This document shows positions 28,259-33,029 of a stretch of 33,029 bases of DNA, piece after piece. Numbering within the stretch: position 1 is the stretch's first letter; each line of letters begins with the position of its first letter. The notes under the pieces were generated by a model. It saw nothing but the letters and a program-made list of their open reading frames with translations, was not told where the DNA came from and made no database searches. The translations under genes were made by a program, and so were the position numbers. This stretch comes from a virus. The stretch lies in IMG/VR virus record IMGVR_UViG_3300021376_000208, positions 1 through 33,029 of that record. One strand, written 5' to 3'.

Positions 28259-28288
28259 GCAATATTAATTTTTTTTTATATAAAATAG

Positions 28289-28316
28289 TTGCTTTCTAGA
28301 AAAAATATATTACACT
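28289..28316 (+). promoter_or_regulatory. ncRNA promoter TTGCTT-N16-TACACT
   Basis: TTGCTT (28289-28294), 16 bp, TACACT (28311-28316); predicted RNA start near 28323. Confidence 0.6.
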
Positions 28317-28322
28317 AATGTT

Positions 28323-28427
28323 AGATCATATTGATTGTTTGGTGGCTAGAGTTTAGCTATTGTGATCTAGCGACTCTCATATCCAAACAAACGTTTTGCC
28401 AGGTTCGTTGAAACCTGGCTTTTTTTT
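28323..28427 (+). ncRNA. Structured small RNA, ~105 nt, unrecognised
   Basis: Bounded by a promoter of the window's standard geometry and an intrinsic terminator. TTGTTTGG (28335-28342) pairs perfectly with CCAAACAA (28383-28390), closing an inner helix GCTAGA (28345-28350)/TCTAGC (28366-28371). No start codon gives a meaningful peptide. It is not a tRNA or any RNA family I recognise. Likely an abundant phage small RNA; the target is unknown. Confidence 0.7.
28398..28427 (+). terminator. Rho-independent terminator of small RNA
   Basis: GCCAGGTT (28398-28405), 6-nt loop, AACCTGGC (28412-28419), then seven T. Confidence 0.92.
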
Positions 28428-28448
28428 GGTTTTTTTAATTCTAGGTAT

Positions 28449-28454
28449 TAAATA
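28449..28454 (+). promoter_or_regulatory. Late-type promoter box
   Basis: TAAATA, 5 nt before the ATG at 28460. Confidence 0.6.
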
Positions 28455-28459
28455 TCTTT

Positions 28460-28672
28460 ATGAGCAAATTATCTGATTTAGTCGGCAGTATTAAATTCGC
28501 ATTGGAAGACGTAGTTTATTCTATTCAGAATAAAGTATTAAACATATACGAATATGTAAAATATGATATTCTTAAAAAAGATTATGATCTTCCAGAATTT
28601 AAAATTGAAGATGATATAATTGAAGAAGCTCCTAAAAAGAAAAAAAAGACAAAGAAAAAAAAGAAGAAGTAA
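28460..28672 (+). CDS. Small protein with poly-lysine tail
   Basis: 70 aa: a helical part (LSDLVGSIKFALEDVVYSIQ), an acidic stretch (EFKIEDDIIEEAP) and a C-terminal run of Lys with few Thr. The Lys tail could bind DNA or RNA, or the packaged genome, since the late-type promoter suggests a virion or late role. The beginning of a gene at 32998 has a similar start (MSKLSSLID). No family recognised. Confidence 0.65.
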   Translation: MSKLSDLVGSIKFALEDVVYSIQNKVLNIYEYVKYDILKKDYDLPEFKIEDDIIEEAPKKKKKTKKKKKK

Positions 28673-28693
28673 TTGCTTTTTTTTTCTTTAAGC

Positions 28694-28701
28694 TATAAGT
28701 T
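28694..28701 (+). promoter_or_regulatory. Late-like box variant TATAAGTT
   Basis: TATAAGTT, two bases off TATAAATA, 5 nt before the ATG at 28707. Confidence 0.3.
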
Positions 28702-28706
28702 TCTTT

Positions 28707-28781
28707 ATGCTTTTAACAGTAATAGGTCTTCTAGCTATATGTTCTATAGGTATGTTGGCCGATTTAATTAAAATAAATTAA
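28707..28781 (+). CDS. 24-aa single-span membrane peptide
   Basis: MLLTVIGLLAICSIGMLADL then IKIN: one hydrophobic helix. The variant late box at N5 spacing is the main support beyond composition. Function unknown. Confidence 0.4.
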   Translation: MLLTVIGLLAICSIGMLADLIKIN

Positions 28782-28783
28782 AA

Positions 28784-28803
28784 AAACTAGTTGCATCTAG
28801 TTT
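28784..28803. repeat. Inverted repeat around a -35 box
   Basis: AAACTAG (28784-28790), TTGCAT, CTAGTTT (28797-28803). The -35 box of the large RNA promoter is exactly the loop. On the minus strand it also ends in a T run and could stop antisense transcription; as dyad DNA it could be an operator. Confidence 0.6.
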
Positions 28804-28818
28804 AAAAGCACGTATAAT
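28791..28818 (+). promoter_or_regulatory. ncRNA promoter TTGCAT-N16-TATAAT
   Basis: TTGCAT (28791-28796), 16 bp, consensus TATAAT (28813-28818); predicted RNA start near 28825. Confidence 0.7.
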
Positions 28819-28824
28819 CATTAT

Positions 28825-29231
28825 TAGTTCTTTGATAGCAAATCTGTAGGAAGTAGAGGTTGGGACCTCGAAGGTAAATCCTGAATAGTCCAACGCCATG
28901 TCCCATAGGCGAATATGTGCAGATATGTGCATAAATGAGTGAGAATATGATTGATGGCAGTATTGAGTTGTTAAAAACGCTTTACTTAAGCCCATCTAAA
29001 CTAGAAATCATATATAATAAAGTCTCCGGCTAGTATTACAGGTCTTAAGGCTTAGATGTGAGAAGAATCAACACGTCAAACTTATAAGGCTAATTACACT
29101 TAACTTTGATCGTAAGTTAGATCAATATTAATATCGATAACGGTGTAGTTGACCTGGCAGATTGCTAGTTTCTTTCCGCGAACCGTGACGCGATAAATGA
29201 ACGTATATAGCAATATATACGTTCTTTTTTT
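28825..29231 (+). ncRNA. Large structured RNA, ~400 nt, unrecognised
   Basis: It runs from a standard-geometry promoter to an intrinsic terminator. A closing helix joins TAGCAAATCTG (28836-28846) with CAGATTGCTA (29158-29167), 10 pairs with one bulge across ~310 nt. Nested inside are CAGGTC (29039-29044)/GACCTG (29151-29156), TACAC (29095-29099)/GTGTA (29143-29147) and a TAACTT/AAGTTA hairpin (29101-29119). The 5' part has hairpins GAGGT-TGGG-ACCTC (28856-28869) and CGCC/GGCG (28894-28911) whose loops are complementary (TGGGA with TCCCA). It lacks the conserved cores of RNase P RNA, tmRNA, 6S RNA and group I/II introns as far as I can see. Function unknown. Confidence 0.72.
29199..29231 (+). 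terminator. Rho-independent terminator of large RNA
   Basis: GAACGTATAT (29199-29208), 6-nt loop, ATATACGTTC (29215-29224), then a T run. Confidence 0.9.
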
Positions 29232-29252
29232 ATATATAAACGTAAAAAAAGC

Positions 29253-29279
29253 TTGACTATATTCTAACGTTCGTATAAC
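29253..29279 (+). promoter_or_regulatory. Sigma70-like promoter TTGACT-N15-TATAAC
   Basis: TTGACT (29253-29258), 15 bp, TATAAC (29274-29279), 9 nt to ATG 29289. It deviates from the 16-bp, 6-nt rule, and a short AGG before ATG may allow ribosome binding. Confidence 0.5.
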
Positions 29280-29288
29280 ATATAGGTA

Positions 29289-30437
29289 ATGAACATAAAA
29301 CTGCCGGTGTTACAAAAAGTAACTCTGGAATCAGGAACAAGATATTACGTCACTCCTGACGGAATTAAATATCCTTCCGTTACAACCGTTATTTCTAAAC
29401 GAAAGAAAGAACAGTTAAAGAAATGGCGAGAAAAGGTTGGAGAGGAAGTAGCTAAAGAAATTAGTAAAAAAGCTACTATTCGAGGTAATATATTTCATAA
29501 TAATTGCGAACAATATTTAAAGAAAGAACCGATAACAGAGAGTATTGGTTCTATGTTTGATAGATTTATACCTCTTCTTGATAGTATTAGTGATATTATA
29601 TGTTTGGAGCAGCATCTCTATTCGAATGAATTAAGAGTAGCAGGACAAGTAGATTGTGTCGGTAAGTTTGACGGTAACCCTTGTATTATAGACTTTAAGA
29701 CAAGCTCAAAATTTAAGAAGAAAGAGTTTATCTGGGATTACTTTATGCAAGCGACTGCTTATAGTTATATGTTCGAAGAACGAACTGGTATTAAAATTTC
29801 AGATTTAACTATTCTTATCACTTGTGAGACCGGAGAGGTTCAAGTATTTCAAGATATTAGAGAAAACTGGATTGAGAAATTTAAGGAATTAAGAGAAGAG
29901 TATGAAAAAACTGTTGAACAATCATCTTCTTGCAGCAATAATAATAATGTGAGCGAGAGAATTACTTCAAAATGGACAGAATCTGTTTTAGATGCTTTTG
30001 GCGATAAACCTAATGTAACAAAGGGTGTTAAAGCAGAAGAGCTAATTCATAACTATCTTAAAGGAGTATACAATAAGGTTACATGGTTTCATAATAAACG
30101 AGATAAACAAGTTAAAGGTATTGACTTTGAGTTTAAGAAAGATTCTTGGAAAAACAGTTATACTGCAGATGTTAAAGGTAATTTAAAGAATGGTAAATTT
30201 TTCGTTTATATTGATGAAATTAGAAACAAATCTAATCATCGTATGATACATGTAGATACAGAGACCGGATGGGCTGTAGAATATGATAGAGAGTCTATGA
30301 TTAATTACCTAGACAGTAAGCCTGAGCTTATTAAAATAGATAAAAATAATAATAGATTTGCTTTACTTGAATCTTATAGCTTTCTTCTTAAAAGGCGTAT
30401 TAATCATTTTAGACCATTCAAAATAAAGCTTGCTTAA
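29289..30437 (+). CDS. PD-(D/E)XK nuclease with second nuclease-like C-terminal domain
   Basis: 382 aa. Domain 1 (about 1-215) is a RecB/Cas4-like exonuclease: a His in RGNIFHNNCEQYL (motif I-type), VAGQVDCVGKFDG then IIDFKTSSK (the D...DxK active site) and QATAYSYMFEE (the Q-x-x-x-Y motif). Domain 2 (about 225-382) again has a PD-(D/E)XK-like pattern: KAEELIHNYLKG, then KGIDFEFKKDSW...YTADVKGNL and a strand FFVYIDEI, as in restriction-endonuclease-like folds. Both domains keep Asp and Lys candidates. Likely acts in phage DNA processing or host DNA breakdown. Confidence 0.85.
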   Translation: MNIKLPVLQKVTLESGTRYYVTPDGIKYPSVTTVISKRKKEQLKKWREKVGEEVAKEISKKATIRGNIFHNNCEQYLKKEPITESIGSMFDRFIPLLDSISDIICLEQHLYSNELRVAGQVDCVGKFDGNPCIIDFKTSSKFKKKEFIWDYFMQATAYSYMFEERTGIKISDLTILITCETGEVQVFQDIRENWIEKFKELREEYEKTVEQSSSCSNNNNVSERITSKWTESVLDAFGDKPNVTKGVKAEELIHNYLKGVYNKVTWFHNKRDKQVKGIDFEFKKDSWKNSYTADVKGNLKNGKFFVYIDEIRNKSNHRMIHVDTETGWAVEYDRESMINYLDSKPELIKIDKNNNRFALLESYSFLLKRRINHFRPFKIKLA

Positions 30438-30457
30438 AAATCTAGTTCAGCCATACT
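30430..30457 (+). promoter_or_regulatory. Sigma70-like promoter TTGCTT-N16-CATACT
   Basis: TTGCTT (30430-30435), 16 bp, CATACT (30452-30457), 6 nt, ATG at 30464. The -35 box overlaps the stop of the nuclease gene. Confidence 0.65.
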
Positions 30458-30463
30458 ATATGT

Positions 30464-30841
30464 ATGAAGATTAAAGCTACAAACGAACCAGAAGTTAAAC
30501 CTTTTATAGGTCAGCACGTTACCGAATTTCATTATACAGATCGTGATGCGTGGGAGGTAATTGAGGTTATTAGCCCTCGTCGTATCAAGATTCGTGAACT
30601 AGATTCAGAATGTACGAAGAAGCCTAAGGATTTTCATCCTGGAGGTTTTTGCGGTCATTTTGCTGACAACTACGATCAAGAGTATAAGCTTTCTAGTAAT
30701 CCTAATAATAAGGTTAAAGTTTTAAGCTGGAGGTCTAAAGCCCAGCGGTGGTGCGAGGTTGGTCAACAAACCCGTTATAGTAAATTCGGTCTTCATCAAA
30801 AAGGCGAGCAAGCCCAGAAATTTTATGATTACAACTTCTAA
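30464..30841 (+). CDS. Conserved phage hypothetical protein
   Basis: 125 aa. The N-terminal pattern GQHVTEFHYTDRDAWEVIEV then ISPRRIKIRELDSE (a Thr-Glu...Asp-Arg...Tyr/Trp-Glu-Val-Ile beta unit followed by a basic strand) is typical of a small phage family seen in many myophages, from memory. The C-terminal part is basic and aromatic (LSWRSKAQRWCEVGQQTRYS). Function unknown. Overlaps the next gene by 17 nt. Confidence 0.7.
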   Translation: MKIKATNEPEVKPFIGQHVTEFHYTDRDAWEVIEVISPRRIKIRELDSECTKKPKDFHPGGFCGHFADNYDQEYKLSSNPNNKVKVLSWRSKAQRWCEVGQQTRYSKFGLHQKGEQAQKFYDYNF

Positions 30842-31103
30842 AGTACAAAGCTATATTGATGCAGGTCACGATAATTATGAGGTGGCCAGATGGCTTATTA
30901 ATCTTGAAATCTCTAAGCACTGCCCTCTGGGCTTGGACGATCTTCCTGATACTGCTACCGTTGCCAGTGAAGTAGAAGCTATTGTAGAATGTCTCGAGCA
31001 AGGAGATATTCAAGATGCAATTGATATTGCTTGTGAAGGAGCGCAGCTAATATTAGAAGATGAAGGGTTTGAACTAAATAATAATAGTGAGAAAAATTAC
31101 TGA
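30825..31103 (+). CDS. Acidic hypothetical protein
   Basis: 92 aa from ATG 30825, chosen over upstream TTG/GTG options because those lie deep in the previous gene. All-helical and acidic: SYIDAGHDNYEVARWLINLE ... EVEAIVECLEQGDIQDAIDI. Possibly a small helical adaptor or anti-host protein; no family recognised. Overlaps both neighbours by 17 nt. Confidence 0.6.
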   Translation: MITTSKVQSYIDAGHDNYEVARWLINLEISKHCPLGLDDLPDTATVASEVEAIVECLEQGDIQDAIDIACEGAQLILEDEGFELNNNSEKNY

Positions 31104-31245
31104 AATTTTAGTAAGTATATTTTTTCTCTTACCTATTATTATTGTTCTTAAAATCTTTAATAAATACAAAGATTATAAATTTGAAAGAGAATACAAAACA
31201 AGATATTCAAGACGTTGTAGAAGGATGTCTTCTAACAAGATATAG
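31087..31245 (+). CDS. Small membrane protein, GTG start
   Basis: 52 aa: basic start (MRKITEI), one membrane helix (LVSIFFLLPIIIVLKIF) and a strongly basic tail (YKTRYSRRCRRMSSNK). It overlaps the previous gene by 17 nt and the next by 65 nt. The positive-inside layout suggests the tail is cytoplasmic. The large overlap lowers confidence. Confidence 0.4.
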   Translation: MRKITEILVSIFFLLPIIIVLKIFNKYKDYKFEREYKTRYSRRCRRMSSNKI

Positions 31246-31414
31246 CAACCTTTTTAGTTCATACTTACAAAAATTATCTCCTTCAACAAGAGAGACAATA
31301 AGGCATAATAAAGAATTAAATGAGTTATATGATTTATTTTTAGATTTTACTATTGATGCATCTCAGCATTTAGATTACATATATGCTAAGAAAACAGAGA
31401 AGGAAATTGAATAA
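31181..31414 (+). CDS. Helical hypothetical protein, uncertain start
   Basis: 77 aa from TTG 31181 (90 aa if TTG 31142). Helical and polar: ENTKQDIQDVVEGCLLTRYS and STRETIRHNKELNELYDLFL, ending in a Lys/Glu tail. No family recognised and no Shine-Dalgarno or promoter at either start. The C-terminal two-thirds are not overlapped by another frame, supporting that it is a gene. Confidence 0.5.
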   Translation: MKENTKQDIQDVVEGCLLTRYSNLFSSYLQKLSPSTRETIRHNKELNELYDLFLDFTIDASQHLDYIYAKKTEKEIE

Positions 31415-31417
31415 ATA
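31412..31417 (+). promoter_or_regulatory. Late-type box, N7 spacing
   Basis: TAAATA overlapping the upstream stop, 7 nt before the ATG at 31425. Confidence 0.4.
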
Positions 31418-31424
31418 TAATTAA

Positions 31425-31628
31425 ATGATGTGGAGAATATACGATATTCAATATGTTATTCCGCGGGGAGACCTTCCTTCCGAAATCCATGTAAATATAA
31501 ACAAGTTCGAATGGTTTGATGATATACCTATAGGATTAGGTAACCTTAACTGTAAATTAGGTAGAATAATAAAGGAAGTAACAGGATCAGAATCTATTAG
31601 CTGTAAGTATGAATCTCTTAAAAAATAA
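31425..31628 (+). CDS. Small hypothetical protein
   Basis: 67 aa; two in-frame ATG codons in a row (31425, 31428). Sequence: MMWRIYDIQYVIPRGDLPSE then a beta-rich part with WFDDIPIGLGNLNCKLGRII. No family recognised. A promoter for the next gene starts 2 nt after its stop. Confidence 0.55.
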   Translation: MMWRIYDIQYVIPRGDLPSEIHVNINKFEWFDDIPIGLGNLNCKLGRIIKEVTGSESISCKYESLKK

Positions 31629-31630
31629 TA

Positions 31631-31658
31631 TTGCCTAAAAAATATTTTCATTTATAAT
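31631..31658 (+). promoter_or_regulatory. Sigma70-like promoter TTGCCT-N16-TATAAT
   Basis: TTGCCT (31631-31636), 16 bp, TATAAT (31653-31658), 7 nt, ATG at 31666. Confidence 0.7.
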
Positions 31659-31665
31659 AATAATA

Positions 31666-31923
31666 ATGAAGAACAAATTTAGTCATAGCGTGTTAGTTTA
31701 TATTAAAAAGAAGTATGCCTATTCAAAGCGTGAAGAACAGATTGGTCACCTAGCATACAGCTTAAAAGGTAAGTTTATTGGAGGCGGTACTAATCTATCT
31801 AACGGTAAAAGAGATCAGCAATATCATTTTAAAAGCTTAGAAGATGTTAAGGCTTTTCTTGATTACCCTACAGTTAGAGAGGCAATTTTATCTGAGGTGG
31901 ATATTGTTCCAGTGGAGAGTTAA
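31666..31923 (+). CDS. Small basic hypothetical protein
   Basis: 85 aa: basic start (KNKFSHSVLVYIKKKYAYSK), Gly-rich turn (LKGKFIGGGTNLSNGKRDQQ), then a helix (SLEDVKAFLDYPTVREAIL). The layout is strand-turn-strand-helix, as in small nucleic-acid-binding phage proteins; no family is named. The next gene starts immediately after the stop. Confidence 0.6.
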   Translation: MKNKFSHSVLVYIKKKYAYSKREEQIGHLAYSLKGKFIGGGTNLSNGKRDQQYHFKSLEDVKAFLDYPTVREAILSEVDIVPVES

Positions 31924-32118
31924 ATGACATACTCCAGACTTAGAGATGTTTTAAATATGCTTGATAAAGGTCAATTAGACCAACAAGCTGTATTCTTAAT
32001 TAACGGTAAATTAGAGAAAATAGACTATGTAGATTCATTTAGAGGTAATGAAGAATTCGCTAAGAAGTTTAGTTCAACACCTCACCAAGTCTTTATTACT
32101 AATACTAAAGAGCTTTAA
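31924..32118 (+). CDS. Small hypothetical protein
   Basis: 64 aa, starting directly after the upstream stop (TAAATG). A helix (SRLRDVLNMLDKGQLDQQAV) precedes a strand (FLINGKLEKIDYVDSF) and a polar end. The pattern LRDVLN-L...GQLDQ-A resembles small conserved phage proteins, but I cannot name one. Cotranscribed with the preceding gene. Confidence 0.6.
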   Translation: MTYSRLRDVLNMLDKGQLDQQAVFLINGKLEKIDYVDSFRGNEEFAKKFSSTPHQVFITNTKEL

Positions 32119-32124
32119 AATAGC

Positions 32125-32152
32125 TTGATAGTTGTGTAAATTCATATATTAT
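32125..32152 (+). promoter_or_regulatory. ncRNA promoter TTGATA-N16-TATTAT
   Basis: TTGATA (32125-32130), 16 bp, TATTAT (32147-32152), 6 nt, then GGAGG at 32159, the 5' strand of the RNA's closing helix. Confidence 0.65.
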
Positions 32153-32158
32153 AAATTT

Positions 32159-32253
32159 GGAGGCAGACACTGTAGCTGTGGCTGAATAGGTTAGACCTCA
32201 GCGCGCCAGGCACATAGCTTGGAAAGCGAGACTAAGTTTCTAATCGTTCCTCC
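32159..32253 (+). ncRNA. Cloverleaf-like small RNA, ~95 nt
   Basis: GGAGG (32159-32163) pairs with CCTCC (32249-32253). Three hairpins lie inside: GCTGA-ATA-GGT-TAG-ACC-TCAGC (32181-32202), CCAGG-CACATAG-CTTGG (32206-32222) with a 7-nt loop and CAT at the anticodon position, and GAGAC-TAA-GTTTC (32228-32240). This is a tRNA-like outline, but there is no TTCRA T loop, no U33 and only a 5-bp acceptor stem, so it is not a standard tRNA. No T-run terminator is seen. Possibly a degenerate tRNA, a tRNA mimic or an unrelated RNA. Confidence 0.55.
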
Positions 32254-32257
32254 TCTC

Positions 32258-32285
32258 TTGATTTATTACAAATTTCCTGTACAAT
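32258..32285 (+). promoter_or_regulatory. Sigma70-like promoter TTGATT-N16-TACAAT
   Basis: TTGATT (32258-32263), 16 bp, TACAAT (32280-32285), 6 nt, ATG at 32292. Confidence 0.7.
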
Positions 32286-32291
32286 AATATT

Positions 32292-32543
32292 ATGAGCAAA
32301 AGCAAAAAACTAGATGTAAAGCTAAGTGCTGACACCATTCATGTTGGCCCTTTTAAAGCTGTTAAGTATTATGAAGCTCAAATTGAGGGCCCCGATAAGT
32401 GGATGCAGACATTTGTAGATATCGGCCGTCAAGTAATAACAGAAGACCAATATCGTAATATTGGCTTTATTCATGTTATAGAGAATGCAGTTAAGAACGA
32501 ATTTAAGCTTGAGTCTTTGAAGAAAAATAAGAAAAAGAAGTGA
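32292..32543 (+). CDS. Small hypothetical protein with basic tail
   Basis: 83 aa: KLDVKLSADTIHVGPFKAVK then a strand region (YYEAQIEGPDKWMQTFVDIG), a helix and a Lys-rich end (LKKNKKKK). No family recognised. Leaderless first gene of an operon; its stop overlaps the next gene's GTG by 4 nt (GTGA). Confidence 0.6.
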   Translation: MSKSKKLDVKLSADTIHVGPFKAVKYYEAQIEGPDKWMQTFVDIGRQVITEDQYRNIGFIHVIENAVKNEFKLESLKKNKKKK

Positions 32544-33001
32544 GCAAGTATACCTTTACATCTTATTTTACTCCTGATCAGCTTGATAGAAGCAATAGAG
32601 CTATTAAGGTTACCCATGAATTTGAAGCTGATACTATAGAAGAAGTTTGTACGCAGTTTGAAGACTTTCTTAGAGGTGCAGGGTTTCACTTTGATGGTCA
32701 TATAGACCTTGTAGATGATTATCCAGTTGATAAGGATATTGAAGAGAAGGAAGAATGGCCTTTAACAGATACAGATACTAAAGATATTCCTGCTCCTGCT
32801 AATCTAGAGGTAAAAGGTAAGTTTTATGTTGACCCTCCTAGTGGTTGGCAGTATGGATTTCCTGCTGTATATGATCAAACTAAGAATGGATCTTTAGAAG
32901 AATTTTTCCGAAGCAAAGGTTATCCAGAAAAAGATATAAAGTTTGCCCTGCAGCATACTAGAAGCTGGTATGAAACTGATAATAAAGGAATAGAACATTG
33001 A
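32540..33001 (+). CDS. Hypothetical acidic protein, GTG start
   Basis: 153 aa from GTG 32540. The N-terminal part has a strand-helix pattern (RAIKVTHEFEADTIEEVCTQ then FEDFLRGAGFHFDG), like small phage proteins with an alpha/beta sandwich. The central linker is acidic (DIEEKEEWPLTDTDTKDIPA). The C-terminus (LEEFFRSKGYPEKDIKFALQ) is helical. No family recognised. GTGA overlap upstream and TTGA overlap with the next start. Confidence 0.65.
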   Translation: MSKYTFTSYFTPDQLDRSNRAIKVTHEFEADTIEEVCTQFEDFLRGAGFHFDGHIDLVDDYPVDKDIEEKEEWPLTDTDTKDIPAPANLEVKGKFYVDPPSGWQYGFPAVYDQTKNGSLEEFFRSKGYPEKDIKFALQHTRSWYETDNKGIEH

Positions 33002-33029
33002 GCAAATTAAGCAGTTTAATTGACATTTG
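32998..33029 (+). CDS. Start of a gene cut by window edge
   Basis: TTG 32998 overlaps the preceding stop (TTGA) and reads MSKLSSLIDI to the edge, like the beginning of the 28460 protein (MSKLSDLVGSI). Only ten residues are visible, so this is tentative. Confidence 0.4.
   Translation, partial: MSKLSSLIDI

Noticed and set aside
28768-28995. 75-codon minus-strand open frame
   Set aside because: It lies inside the plus-strand structured RNA, has no promoter of either class at its ATG, and its 3' end is the dyad around the RNA promoter. The plus-strand helices and terminator explain the region better.
28825-29231. RNase P RNA, tmRNA or group I/II intron
   Set aside because: I looked for the RNase P P4 core, a tmRNA tag with T-arm end, and intron catalytic core or domain V motifs and found none.
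32159-32253. Ordinary tRNA-Met
   Set aside because: The CAT loop is present, but the T arm lacks TTCRA, position 33 is A, and the end helix has only 5 pairs.
1-33029. Prophage attachment site or integrase
   Set aside because: No integrase, no tRNA-overlapping direct repeat and no host-type flanking gene are visible; nothing supports integration.

Overview
The window looks like part of a large, AT-rich, T4-like (myovirus-type) phage genome from an aquatic or marine setting. The grounds are dense small genes, many with 4-nt overlaps; seven tRNA genes; blocks of virion-type genes (three tail-fibre-tip paralogues, Thr/Pro stalk proteins, a subtilisin-like protease, a 965-aa structural protein); a RadA/RecA-like ATPase; a PD-(D/E)XK nuclease; and T4-type late promoter boxes. 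No terminase, capsid, polymerase or integrase is present, so lineage and host are inferred. A PEP-CTERM exported protein next to a type II secretion pseudopilin is a pairing typical of Verrucomicrobiota/Planctomycetota/Lentisphaerota-like bacteria, which suggests such a host or a gene donor of that kind.

Layout: 1-770 holds a truncated sulfotransferase-like gene (-). 825-5840 is a run of small plus-strand genes ending with a RadA-like ATPase. 5833-8899 (-) carries a subtilase, a Thr/Pro stalk protein and a small virion-type protein. 8944-10997 (+) has small genes and six tRNAs. 10994-11929 (-) and 12830-14999 (-) hold tail-type proteins and an exported protein, separated by a short plus block. 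15056-18874 (+) is an auxiliary block: a second sulfotransferase-like protein, a PEP-CTERM protein, a pseudopilin, heme oxygenase and a ferredoxin-dependent bilin reductase. 18871-24943 (-) is a structural operon. 24989-33029 (+) has tRNA-Met, a lipoprotein, many small hypothetical genes, a two-domain nuclease and three unrecognised RNA genes.

The main global observation is the promoter geometry. Eighteen sites have the form TTGnnn-16 bp-TAtaaT. For protein genes the start codon lies mostly exactly 6 nt after the -10 box; for RNA genes the predicted RNA 5' end lies there. A second class, TAAATA-5 nt-ATG, precedes late/virion and auxiliary genes and has the T4 late-promoter spacing. Both geometries place the A of ATG at or next to +1, so most first genes should be leaderless. 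A few genes have Shine-Dalgarno-like sequences (3263, 23471, 27073, 27251), but many internal operon genes have neither signal.

Three RNA loci fit the same promoter rule: a ~400-nt RNA (28825-29231) with a long-range closing helix, nested helices, a possible kissing loop and a strong terminator; a ~100-nt RNA (28323-28427) with its own terminator; and a ~95-nt three-arm, cloverleaf-like RNA (32159-32253) without a normal T loop. These RNAs, the leaderless architecture, the heme-to-bilin gene pair and the PEP-CTERM/pseudopilin pair are the parts most worth testing.
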